Origin: a virus
Direction: 5' to 3' (one strand)
IMG/VR virus record: IMGVR_UViG_3300045283_000110
Span: 1 to 47,913 of that record
DNA length: 47,913 nt
The notes under the pieces were generated by a model. It ran no database searches. It was not told the origin of the DNA and was given only the letters and a program-made list of their open reading frames with translations. A program made the position numbers and the translations under genes. Below, piece by piece: positions 30,941 to 38,760 of the stretch (within the stretch, counting starts at the first letter, position 1; each line of letters starts with the position of its first letter).

Positions 30941-31361
30941 ATGACACCCCTTTCTTATTGAGACGCTTCAATTCCAGGGCTGCCTTTGCGCGAATTTCTA
31001 ACGCGAGATCCGATAGTCTTACTCTAGGCTGCTCACAATCCAGAATCTTCGTGGCCAGATCCAATTGCGGACCCTTCAAGCGTACGTAGGGACGAATCAC
31101 TTCGATGAATCGGCGCTTCATGTCATGGCGATGGAAGCGCAGGAAATAACAATCCTTTTGCGGGGGCTTCCGTTTTTCATGGAAGATAGTCCCAAATCCC
31201 AGGTTCGACGCGACGGAATGAAGAATCCCTTGATCGGTCATGCCAATCTGTAGGCGAACTTCGTGACTCTGGTTGTGTTTGTAAGCGAAGCAACTTCCCT
31301 CGCCATCAAACAGTCCCGCTATGTACGCCTTCTGAGTTTCCGTCAGGCTGTAATAGACCAA
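30927..31361 (-). CDS. Free-standing LAGLIDADG homing endonuclease
   Basis: Predicted 144-aa endonuclease. One LAGLIDADG helix is clear: YIAGLFDGEGS at 13-23, followed by the usual beta strands (VRLQIGMTDQGILH; TIFHEKRKPPQKDCYFLRFH) and IIRPYV-type ending helix. A single motif implies a homodimer cutting a near-palindromic site. The TTG start has an excellent GGAGGAAGC leader. The gene overlaps the epimerase 3' end by 56 bases and the methyltransferase by 14, and it is the only mobile-type gene in the window. Confidence 0.85.
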   Translation of the reverse strand: MVYYSLTETQKAYIAGLFDGEGSCFAYKHNQSHEVRLQIGMTDQGILHSVASNLGFGTIFHEKRKPPQKDCYFLRFHRHDMKRRFIEVIRPYVRLKGPQLDLATKILDCEQPRVRLSDLALEIRAKAALELKRLNKKGVSCEVV

Positions 31362-32376
31362 GCTTCCTCCGCTCAGCGGTTACCAGGTCGTCGATAATTT
31401 CCTTCAGGGGTTTTCTAGTCCACCCTGGGTAATCGGCTTCAAATTTACCGGTGTCGGTTATCCAAAACTTATGATCGCCAACGCGCGCCGGGCCGTTATA
31501 GAGCACCTGGAAATTCAGCCCGTGGTGGTTCATTAGGTAGTCTACCGCCTCGCGCACCGATATCGAGTTCGCGGGACCGCCCCCCATGTTGTAGACGGCT
31601 TGCTTGGGGTCGGCCGCATAGCGCAAAATGGCATCCGCCACGTCCGTGGCGTCGATATTGTCCCTGACCTGATAGCCCTCGTGGCCATAGACGACGTATT
31701 CCTCGCCCGAAACGGCACATTTCACGAGGTAGCCGAGAAATCCCTGGAGCTCGACCGCGGTCCCGCCCGGCCCGGTGAGGCACCCACACCGAAAAGTGAC
31801 CGTTTTCATGCCGTAGCAGCGCCGGAACTCCTGAAACATCAGGTCGGCGGCCAATTTCGACACCCCGAAGGGTGTATGAAGCGTGTGATCGACCGGAAAC
31901 GTCTCGGCTATGCCCTGTTCGAGACTCGTCAGGGCCGGAACTAGCCGCTCGCCACCCCGAACGTAGCTGAATGCGTTGACTCTATCGCCGTAGACCTTGT
32001 TGGTGGACAGAAATACCACAACGGCTTGAGGTGATAGGTTCCGAATCGCCTCAAGGAGCTCCACCGTGCCCATGGCGTTATGCTGGAAGTCCTTGACGGG
32101 ATGCGTGCGGCTCCAATCGTGGCTGGCCTGCCCCGCACAGTGAACTATCAGGTCCGCATCGCCCACCAGGCCGAGCCTCTGACGATAATCCTCCGTGTGA
32201 ATCCGCACGCCAAGAGCCGAAAGCTGGGAGAGCCGCCATTGCACGGAGCCCTTATGTCCGTACCATCGGCCCCGGTTGTCGCAGTCCGTTCCCCAGACCT
32301 TATGACCGCGCTTCGTAGCCTCTTCGGCGACCGTCGACCCGATCAGACCGCCGATGCCGGTGATGTAGATCTTCAC
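31306..32376 (-). CDS. NAD-dependent sugar epimerase/dehydratase (CDP-paratose epimerase-like)
   Basis: Predicted 356-aa extended SDR enzyme acting on a nucleotide sugar. Motifs are TGIGGLIG at 6-13 (NAD binding), STNKVYG at 124-130, TPFGVSK at 168-174 and GYQVRDN at 234-240, followed by VYNMGGGPANSISVREA. The overall pattern matches CDP-paratose 2-epimerase-type proteins. The usual active-site Tyr of YxxxK is Phe170 here. The last 25 residues run into the LAGLIDADG gene and may be an addition. First gene of the glycan cassette. Confidence 0.82.
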   Translation of the reverse strand: MKIYITGIGGLIGSTVAEEATKRGHKVWGTDCDNRGRWYGHKGSVQWRLSQLSALGVRIHTEDYRQRLGLVGDADLIVHCAGQASHDWSRTHPVKDFQHNAMGTVELLEAIRNLSPQAVVVFLSTNKVYGDRVNAFSYVRGGERLVPALTSLEQGIAETFPVDHTLHTPFGVSKLAADLMFQEFRRCYGMKTVTFRCGCLTGPGGTAVELQGFLGYLVKCAVSGEEYVVYGHEGYQVRDNIDATDVADAILRYAADPKQAVYNMGGGPANSISVREAVDYLMNHHGLNFQVLYNGPARVGDHKFWITDTGKFEADYPGWTRKPLKEIIDDLVTAERRKLGLLQPDGNSEGVHSGTV

Positions 32377-32597
32377 TTCATCGCCTTCAAAATGGCCCGG
32401 GTGAGCTTTGTGTATTCGTCATTTTTGAGGTAACGCCTGGCGGCGTCACTCTCGAGTAGCGCAACGAATTTCGAGCGGATAAAGACGAGGTTATTAGCCT
32501 CACAAATTTTCCGCGCCCCGGGCTCGAGTAGGGTCAGCCAGTCGGGTCTTGTGGGGGGCGGCTCATAATCTTGACCACACTCTGGACAGGACTTCAT
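32373..32597 (-). CDS. Small zinc-knuckle protein (74 aa)
   Basis: Predicted 74-aa protein from ATG 32597, behind GGAGG and overlapping the TGA upstream. The N-terminus MKSCPECGQDYEPPP has one CPECG knuckle; the remaining residues are helical. It is coupled to the epimerase by a 4-base overlap. Function unknown. Confidence 0.6.
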   Translation of the reverse strand: MKSCPECGQDYEPPPTRPDWLTLLEPGARKICEANNLVFIRSKFVALLESDAARRYLKNDEYTKLTRAILKAMK

Positions 32598-32815
32598 TTG
32601 TTTGCCTCCGCTTTGAACATCTCCACTACCCACTCCGGGTAGCGCTCGTGTGGCACCTTGAAGCGGTGATAATCCACTCCGTTCGGACCTGTCCGGCTCT
32701 TTACCCAGACCGTCCAGATACCGGCGATCTTGGCGCTCTTGATCTCCTCGATCATGCCGATGAAGGTCGGTGCGGACTCGTCTGTCAGCATTAGCCAGAC
32801 GTTGTAGCGTTCCAT
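32594..32815 (-). CDS. Small hypothetical protein (73 aa)
   Basis: Predicted 73-aa alpha/beta protein (MERYNVWLMLTDESAPTFIG). First gene after the terminator that ends the capsid segment, so a new promoter or read-through must serve it. No family recognised. Confidence 0.55.
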   Translation of the reverse strand: MERYNVWLMLTDESAPTFIGMIEEIKSAKIAGIWTVWVKSRTGPNGVDYHRFKVPHERYPEWVVEMFKAEANK

Positions 32816-32819
32816 AAAG

Positions 32820-32851
32820 CAAAGCCCCGAAGGTTTCGCTTCAGGGCTTTG
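32820..32851 (-). terminator. Hairpin terminator ending the capsid segment
   Basis: Bases 32820-32832 pair with 32839-32851: a 13-bp stem with one wobble on the minus strand and a 6-base loop. On the minus strand the 3' side runs into CTTTGCTTTA, a T-rich tail. It lies between the decoration-like gene (stop at 32905) and the 73-aa gene. The stem with A-rich left flank could also work on the plus strand. Confidence 0.75.
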
Positions 32852-32904
32852 TCATGAGTCGGACTCAAGATGTGTCCACCTACTAGGTGGCGCCTTACAC
32901 CAAT

Positions 32905-33384
32905 CTAGGCGTTCACGTCAATATAAATCGTGTCGCCAGCCAAGGTGGAAGCGGAAACGGCCTTTCCGAGTGCGGCGTCTTGGGTGGTCGTGGTGACGAC
33001 GCGCCCCGCCGTGGTGGAGGTCCCTACCCGAGCACCGCGGACGATTGCCGCCGACGCCGTGGCCGCCACGCGCCCGCTCTTGACGATCAGGATCCTGTCG
33101 CCGATTGCTGCCGCGGTCTGGAAATCCCACTGATTCGGTCCGAGAAGTACGTTTGTGTGCGCCACGACGAAACCCGCCCCGCTCGTCGCGCTGGCCGAGG
33201 TCGTGGTGGCATAGGAGAAGTCCGCGGTCGTATCGATTACAACCGCATCCCCCATGTTCATGGTCGTGGTCGCAAAGCCCCATATGCACGAGGCCCCGCC
33301 GACCTTGGTATTGGTCGAGTTGTCCAGATCGGCGTTGTCCCGAAGAATCGAGACGTAGCCGAAGTCCGTTGCGTCGAAAGGCAT
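32905..33384 (-). CDS. Decoration/DUF2190-like capsid protein (159 aa)
   Basis: Predicted 159-aa beta-rich protein, rich in Ala, Thr, Val and Gly. The pattern AVVIDTTADF, then DRILIVKSGRVAATASAAIV, then ALGKAVSASTLAGDTIYIDV resembles DUF2190-type phage head decoration proteins. It sits just downstream of the major capsid gene and just before the terminator. A second protein of similar type is encoded upstream of the capsid gene. Confidence 0.62.
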   Translation of the reverse strand: MPFDATDFGYVSILRDNADLDNSTNTKVGGASCIWGFATTTMNMGDAVVIDTTADFSYATTTSASATSGAGFVVAHTNVLLGPNQWDFQTAAAIGDRILIVKSGRVAATASAAIVRGARVGTSTTAGRVVTTTTQDAALGKAVSASTLAGDTIYIDVNA

Positions 33385-33393
33385 CGAGGCTCC

Positions 33394-33531
33394 TTACTTA
33401 GGGCCGAATCCGCCGCCCTTGCTTGACGGTCCCTGCTTCTTGCCGTCCCAGTTCGGGGCCTTCACGCAAATCCGGCCGCTCCCATGAGAGGTCTGGCCCT
33501 TCGCTTCTTTCTTTCCGCCATACTTAGCCAT
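33394..33531 (-). CDS. 45-aa Gly/Lys-rich small protein
   Basis: The ORF MAKYGGKKEAKGQTSHGSGR and onward encodes 45 residues, Gly- and Lys-rich, ending in SSKGGGFGPK. TAGGAG lies 7 bases before the ATG. Placed between major capsid and decoration genes, it may be a capsid cement or DNA-binding peptide. No family recognised. Confidence 0.6.
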   Translation of the reverse strand: MAKYGGKKEAKGQTSHGSGRICVKAPNWDGKKQGPSSKGGGFGPK

Positions 33532-33567
33532 TTTCGCTCCTAGCGATAAGAAATCTATCGGTTTTGC

Positions 33568-34506
33568 TCAGGCGCCCAAAGAGCCGAAGGTTCCGCGCCA
33601 GTCGCCGTGGCCGACCGCCATACGGAAAACTCCCTTCATTTTGAGGTCGCCCGTGTCGAAGTCGGAGTCGAACTCGATATCGATCTCTCTGCGAATCCAG
33701 GCATTCACGTCGTGCTCGTCCTTCTTGGAGAAGAGGAACCAGCTATCCGCATCCGCCAGGTAGTGGACCTGGAGGAAGGTCATCTCGCCGTACACGGGGT
33801 TCACTTCATTGTTCGCCGTGTAGGGCTTCAGCTCGGACGCGGTGATCTCCTTCGCCGTGTAGTAGTTCGACGGGGAGACGATCAGCACCTCGCCGGTATG
33901 CGGCTCGGGGAAGCCCGACTCGTCCAGCGTGGTCTGCATCAGGTTTTGCGCGATCTCGAGCGCCGTCACGGAGAGATCCATGTCGGTAGTCGCCCGGTTC
34001 GCGTTGGTGCCGCCTCGCTTCAGGGGGTGAGCAGTGGAGAAGAGCGCGTTGTTGTCGAAGCCGGCCGCCGTGAAGCCCGTGCCGCCCGTGGTGCCGAAGC
34101 CGCTATTGAGGGGGCGGAAGAACTGAATTTCTTGCGTGTACGCACCCGCACCGCCGAGCTCGCGTGCCAGCTTGGCCATTACGCCATAGAGCTCGTCGTC
34201 GATTGCTTCCATGGTCGCCCGAGCGCCGAGTCCGAAGGTGAACGGGGTATACCGGACCGTGCCGACCTCGGAGATCCGGTCGTACTGGATCGGCTCGCCC
34301 TCGGGCTTGTCGATAAACCCGCCGAACGAGGCCACCTGCACGTCATCGAAGTAGTGCCGCCCGGCCTGTCCGCCCGGATTCGGTCCCATGACGAGATTGA
34401 GAACCTGTCTGCCCTCCCGTGGAACGCTGTCCACAGCCGAGAGATAGACTTTGCGAAGCCCCGGAGCGTACAGATCCGGGTTGTTAGCGGTAAGGAGTCT
34501 TGCCAT
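33568..34506 (-). CDS. Major capsid protein
   Basis: Predicted 312-aa protein, likely the HK97-fold shell subunit. It resembles the Mu gpT-like major head group: VPREGRQVLNLVMG, GRHYFDDVQVASFGGF, a YTPFTFGLGARATMEAI helix (E-loop/spine region), and EVLIVSPSNYYTAKEI, a common strand of capsid proteins. Length fits the family. Flanked by scaffold-like and decoration-like genes, as expected. Direct promoter sequence was not seen. Confidence 0.78.
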   Translation of the reverse strand: MARLLTANNPDLYAPGLRKVYLSAVDSVPREGRQVLNLVMGPNPGGQAGRHYFDDVQVASFGGFIDKPEGEPIQYDRISEVGTVRYTPFTFGLGARATMEAIDDELYGVMAKLARELGGAGAYTQEIQFFRPLNSGFGTTGGTGFTAAGFDNNALFSTAHPLKRGGTNANRATTDMDLSVTALEIAQNLMQTTLDESGFPEPHTGEVLIVSPSNYYTAKEITASELKPYTANNEVNPVYGEMTFLQVHYLADADSWFLFSKKDEHDVNAWIRREIDIEFDSDFDTGDLKMKGVFRMAVGHGDWRGTFGSLGA

Positions 34507-34540
34507 GGACTATTCTCCTGGTGCTTGTTGGCCTGTTAGC

Positions 34541-35059
34541 TTAGCTCGTTCCCATCGATTCGGCGAAGTTGGGCAGGAAGACGAAGAGCACGCGGCCATT
34601 CGTATCCCCGATGTCCGTTCCCTGCGCTTCTCGAAGGGTGAATACGCGGCAGCTTGCGCCGCCCTTGGTGTCCGCGTTCAGATAGATCTTGTTCGGCGTA
34701 CTCACGGTATCCCGGATGATCGCCATCGGGGTCAGCAGATCGCTCTGGGCCAGAACGTGATCCGCCAAAGCGGTCCCAACCACGTTGGCCGAGAAGACCG
34801 TGGTGGCGTTTGCAATGGATACGCTCACGTTCTTAGCCGTTGCCGCAGCCACGTTGTGCATATCCTGCTCGAGCAACCCGAGGATGCTGACGGGCGTATC
34901 CGAAGTGATACCCGTGACGTATCCCGAGCCAAGGTTGGCCACTAGCCAGCCCTTCGGGTTGGTCTGGGAAGCGGCCTCTCCGGTAGTCACCGAGAAGGGC
35001 GGTGCGTTGGCTTCGCTTGCCGACGCGAGCATGATGTCTTTCGAAACAGTCTTAGCCAT
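34541..35059 (-). CDS. Head decoration-like protein (172 aa)
   Basis: Predicted 172-aa beta-rich protein. It begins MAKTVSKDIMLASASEANAP and contains NVSVSIANATTVFSANVVG, a strand pattern seen in phage head-decoration and capsid-associated proteins. It is immediately upstream of the major capsid gene in the transcript. The assignment rests on composition and neighbourhood. Confidence 0.5.
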   Translation of the reverse strand: MAKTVSKDIMLASASEANAPPFSVTTGEAASQTNPKGWLVANLGSGYVTGITSDTPVSILGLLEQDMHNVAAATAKNVSVSIANATTVFSANVVGTALADHVLAQSDLLTPMAIIRDTVSTPNKIYLNADTKGGASCRVFTLREAQGTDIGDTNGRVLFVFLPNFAESMGTS

Positions 35060-35070
35060 TAGGCTTTCTC

Positions 35071-35556
35071 CTACTCGTCTACCGCTGCGTTCTTATGTCG
35101 GCTTATTAGGCCGCCATCCCGCGCAATCTGGTTGATCTTTTCCTTGGCCTGGTCCATCCGCTGCATGGACATGCGGGCCCACTTCTCGGCCTTCATCTGC
35201 TTGCGCTTCTCGTAGTTCTCGATAGGCGTTTCCATCAGGACGAGATCGCCCATGATCTGGGCATCATCCTTGACCACGCCATTGATGAGCTTCGTTTTTC
35301 CCTTGGGATCGGTGATCTCGTAGCCGAGACCTTGCTTGCGGGCGATGATCTCGCCGTCCCGGCGCCGATCGGTAAGGTGATAAGCCTTGGCCGGATCCGG
35401 GTCTCTGAGCGCGGTATGCTCGATCTCGAGTGACCGGGCCTGAAATTCTTGGGCCGCATCGGCGTCATGGGCATGGCGCTTGACTACGTCCTTCCGCCCC
35501 TCGCTCACGCCACGGAATTTCTTGTCCGCCTCGTCTTCGGTGACCGTGATGCCCAT
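35071..35556 (-). CDS. Head-module hypothetical protein (161 aa)
   Basis: Predicted 161-aa protein with a highly charged helical N- and C-terminus and a middle resembling a small beta sheet (EIIARKQGLGYEITD; KLINGVVKDDAQIMGDLVLM). Its start overlaps the stop of the scaffold-like gene (TGATG). Similar small head-module proteins occur between scaffold and capsid genes of podoviruses; function unknown. Confidence 0.58.
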   Translation of the reverse strand: MGITVTEDEADKKFRGVSEGRKDVVKRHAHDADAAQEFQARSLEIEHTALRDPDPAKAYHLTDRRRDGEIIARKQGLGYEITDPKGKTKLINGVVKDDAQIMGDLVLMETPIENYEKRKQMKAEKWARMSMQRMDQAKEKINQIARDGGLISRHKNAAVDE

Positions 35557-36344
35557 CAGAACCTAGTCCGCCCTTTCGATCCGAGAAGGTCCGGACGCCA
35601 AGACTTGTCGCCATACTTGCGGAACTCCGCGGCGTCCTTGATGCCGAAGATCTCGGCCGCGATACGCTCATCACGCGAGAGTGGCTTGATGGTCACGTCT
35701 CGGTTGCGCGCCGCCACTCGGCCGACCGAAGCATCGCCACCCATGGCGGCGGGGCTACGCTGGGGAGACGGCATGGCGCCGGGGATATGGCCGCGCTCTT
35801 CGCCCTCATCCTCTGCCCGACTGGCCAGGCGAGCCTCTACTTCGGACTCGATCTCCTCGTCCATGTGCTGGGCGACGACGACCTTGTGGACGTTACGGAT
35901 CGTGTCTGCTCGAGCGGCCACGGTCGGGTCTAGCTTGTCGAGCAGAGCATCGATCTCGCCCTCGTACTTGTCGAAGTTCTTGAGCTTCCCGCGCATGTTT
36001 TCTTTGGTGTTCTCGCGGGCGAGCTTCGACGTAACCGCCGTCTGGTGCATGATGGCGCCGGCCACTTGCTGAGCCAGAACCTGCTCCCGACGCTTCAGCT
36101 CTTTGCGATCGATCAGGGCCGAGTCGTCTTCGTCGACCGGAGCCGCGGGAGTATCATCGACAAGGACGAGCTTCCGCGATTTGACCATCTCGGCAATTTC
36201 GCCGAGGGCCTGCTTGCTCTGGCCGAGCTCCGCCTCTAGACGCGCTACTTTACCGTCGTCGATGGGAGGTGGAGCGACTATAGGGGGCGCAGGAGCGGGC
36301 GGATTGTCAGAAGTTGTCTCTTGGGAGACTGGTTCATCTGCCAT
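35556..36344 (-). CDS. Scaffolding-like protein
   Basis: Predicted 262-aa acidic protein from ATG 36344 (MADEPVSQETTSDN). It has a Pro-rich N-terminus, a coiled coil at about 35-60 (KVARLEAELGQSKQALGEIA), and a helical middle. The C-terminal section is basic and could bind the capsid interior. These are the usual properties of phage scaffolds, and the gene lies between portal and capsid. No protease motif was found in it or its neighbours. Confidence 0.62.
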   Translation of the reverse strand: MADEPVSQETTSDNPPAPAPPIVAPPPIDDGKVARLEAELGQSKQALGEIAEMVKSRKLVLVDDTPAAPVDEDDSALIDRKELKRREQVLAQQVAGAIMHQTAVTSKLARENTKENMRGKLKNFDKYEGEIDALLDKLDPTVAARADTIRNVHKVVVAQHMDEEIESEVEARLASRAEDEGEERGHIPGAMPSPQRSPAAMGGDASVGRVAARNRDVTIKPLSRDERIAAEIFGIKDAAEFRKYGDKSWRPDLLGSKGRTRF

Positions 36345-36394
36345 TGCCTGTACGATTACGCACAAGCTTGGCGGGTGTCAACTTAGGTTAGCAC

Positions 36395-36634
36395 CTACTG
36401 CAAACCGGATTCGTCGATTGCCGAAGTCTCGGCAGAGCGCTCTTCGTCCTTCATCTGATCCATCAGGGCGACGACCATGAGGGCCATGTCGTAACCGCCC
36501 TGGTGGCGGCGAACCGATACCTCGTCTTTCGATTTGGCGCATGCCACCGCCTCGTCGCGGGCTACCTGATGGAGCTGACCGCGTAGCTTCTCCCAGAGAA
36601 TGCGGAAATCCAGTGGGGAATCTAGCCTCTCCAT
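36395..36634 (-). CDS. Small head-module protein (79 aa)
   Basis: Predicted 79-aa helical protein whose ATG overlaps the portal stop (TAATG). It contains SPLDFRILWEKLRGQLHQVA. Small helical proteins immediately after the portal occur in many podoviruses. Function unknown. Confidence 0.58.
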   Translation of the reverse strand: MERLDSPLDFRILWEKLRGQLHQVARDEAVACAKSKDEVSVRRHQGGYDMALMVVALMDQMKDEERSAETSAIDESGLQ

Positions 36635-38745
36635 TACTGTACACCCCCAGGGGGCTGCGGCGGGCCGAGCGGCTGACCGGGCTCTCCGGTCGGTTGTGGC
36701 GGGGCCTGGCCGTTACCCGGCTTCGGCTGGCCCTTTTGCGGTCCTTGCTGCGCCTGTTGCTGAGCAGCCATGGCCTGGGGGTCGATACCCATCTGCTGCA
36801 TCATCTGTTGTTGCTGAACGGATTGCTGGAAGATCTCGGCGACCAGATCGCCGACCAGGACGCTCTCGAGGTCGAAGGCATCGAAGGACTGGAAGAGCTT
36901 CTTGAGAACCGTCTCTGATCCTTCGATCGTCTTGAGCAGAATAGCCTTGATCGGCATGGGCACGGCCGGGTTGGCGATCAGGGAGGCCTGTTGCGTCACG
37001 GTCTGTCCATGCTGTTGCACGGCGCCAAGGAGCTGCATATTGGATTGCTTCTCTACTTCTCTGTTGACCGCCGCCGTCGAAGCATTGAGCTGAATATTGA
37101 TAAGTCCGCGGAGGCTTGCTGGTTGTTCCAGCAGTGCTCGCACCAGAGTCGCATCGTCGGGGTCGAGGACTTGTTCAGGAGATCCAGTTTCATCTGGATC
37201 CGGCAGACCGTAGACCTGCCAAAGCTCAGTGATCTGGTGGGCTTGCTCGGTGAGGGCGGCTCGAATTTGTGTGACATTCAAATCGAACCTTCGGGCCCCT
37301 TCCTGCATCAGGGCCATGATGCTTGTAGCAGCCGCTCGCCCGACCGGGCTAGAGATCTTGCCGAGGTCGACGTCATTCATGCCGACCGTCATGGCGGCCA
37401 AGCGCATGACCGAGTCCTCTTCGGCCATGTCGATCGGCACCTGTCCGATGGAGGGGCTAAACTCGCGGATATCGTCCGCACCACCCGGCATCCTGATAAC
37501 GAGGCCCGATTTCGGCCGGATCGTGTCGGGCAATTGCCCCGCCAGTTTGGCGATATACATGACGATGTTTCCGAGGTGGCTCCGATCGCGGCGTTGATTA
37601 TGAATGGTAGAGCACTCCTCCTGAAGGCCTTCCACATCCTCCGGAATGCCGATCCCGTCGAACTCGCCCTGTACGGAAATGAACGAAGACTTGAAGTATG
37701 GGCGCGTGCTGGAGGGGGATGGGTTGGCGACCAGGCGGAGAATAGTCCGGGTCTTCACATGGAGCAACATGACGTACTGCTCGGGCCAACCGTCCTTGTC
37801 GAGGTCTCGCCGGAACCAGACCCACCATGGGGCCCAGAGGCCGAACCGGCTGTCAGGCTGTGGAGTGATCACCTGTTCCTGGTGGGTGCGACGCTCGATC
37901 TTGAATTCGTCTTCTTCGTCACTGTTGCCGACCAACTTGTCGATGTCCTGGACGTAGCCGCGATAGGACATCTGCTCCAGGAGATCCCACGAGTACCAGC
38001 ATCGGTGCGCGATCCACGGGGCCACCTGTAGATCACTGAAGCCGACCGGAATGATGAAGTCTTCGCGCGGCACCCAGGTAGGTCGCGGGCCCTTGCGGTT
38101 ACCGACGATCTCCGTTTGCTGAAGCTGATCGTTGTACCGAACGACTGGCTCGTTCACGAAATCGTCGAAACCGATCGCTGTCCCGAGCTTCACGCAATCC
38201 TGGATGTATGGAAGGAGGAAGGCATCCTCGTTCCACATGTTCTTCTGGTTCCAGTCGAGGAACTGCTCATAGGGCTGACAGACTTGAGCAGCCTTCCGGT
38301 TCAACTCCCGCACGGTCCAGCGCGGCTCGGTCGACGTGATGCCCTGATAGATGCGGGCAATGACCTGATCGCAGTAGATCTTGGCCAGCTTGACGACGAT
38401 ATTGCTCGCATGCTCGAGCGGATAGTTCTTGGTCTGTTGTAAAGGATTACCGCGATAGATCTTGGACCACTTCAGGAGATCCTGAAAGAAAGCTTCCTGG
38501 GCGGAGAGTTGGAACTCGATCTCGGAAGAGAACTCGCTAGATAGCTTATCTAAGTCTACAGAATCGAGAGCAACCGCCTTCGGCTTCTTCGGCTGCCCGT
38601 CGCCAGGAGCTACCGGGTCGGATTCGGCCTGTTCTTGTGGGTCGCCCTGGCCGGGCTGGTTCCATTCCGAAGACATGCGGACAATTTTCTGGGACGGGCC
38701 GGGGCCGGTCGGGCGGCGTTGCGACGTGATCGGTGTTTTCGCCAT
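36634..38745 (-). CDS. Portal protein
   Basis: Predicted 703-aa protein forming the dodecameric connector. The size and layout are those of podovirus portals. The helical N-terminal region includes LKWSKIYRGNPLQQTKNYPL and NIVVKLAKIYCDQVIARIY. The central stem/wing has YVMLLHVKTRTILRLVANPS, then GIPEDVEGLQEECSTIHNQR, the usual portal helix. The C-terminal 60 residues are Gln/Pro-rich and disordered. Located just downstream of TerL, as is standard. Confidence 0.82.
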   Translation of the reverse strand: MAKTPITSQRRPTGPGPSQKIVRMSSEWNQPGQGDPQEQAESDPVAPGDGQPKKPKAVALDSVDLDKLSSEFSSEIEFQLSAQEAFFQDLLKWSKIYRGNPLQQTKNYPLEHASNIVVKLAKIYCDQVIARIYQGITSTEPRWTVRELNRKAAQVCQPYEQFLDWNQKNMWNEDAFLLPYIQDCVKLGTAIGFDDFVNEPVVRYNDQLQQTEIVGNRKGPRPTWVPREDFIIPVGFSDLQVAPWIAHRCWYSWDLLEQMSYRGYVQDIDKLVGNSDEEDEFKIERRTHQEQVITPQPDSRFGLWAPWWVWFRRDLDKDGWPEQYVMLLHVKTRTILRLVANPSPSSTRPYFKSSFISVQGEFDGIGIPEDVEGLQEECSTIHNQRRDRSHLGNIVMYIAKLAGQLPDTIRPKSGLVIRMPGGADDIREFSPSIGQVPIDMAEEDSVMRLAAMTVGMNDVDLGKISSPVGRAAATSIMALMQEGARRFDLNVTQIRAALTEQAHQITELWQVYGLPDPDETGSPEQVLDPDDATLVRALLEQPASLRGLINIQLNASTAAVNREVEKQSNMQLLGAVQQHGQTVTQQASLIANPAVPMPIKAILLKTIEGSETVLKKLFQSFDAFDLESVLVGDLVAEIFQQSVQQQQMMQQMGIDPQAMAAQQQAQQGPQKGQPKPGNGQAPPQPTGEPGQPLGPPQPPGGVQ

Positions 38746-38760
38746 TGCCTAGGTTTTATC

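Noticed and set aside
33607-34539. 310-aa open frame opposite the major capsid gene
   Set aside because: Antisense shadow with typical Arg/Val/Glu/Leu composition; the capsid frame is clearly coding.
36991-38031. 346-aa open frame opposite the portal gene
   Set aside because: Antisense shadow of the portal gene; composition rich in His/Arg/Leu/Asp with no domain.
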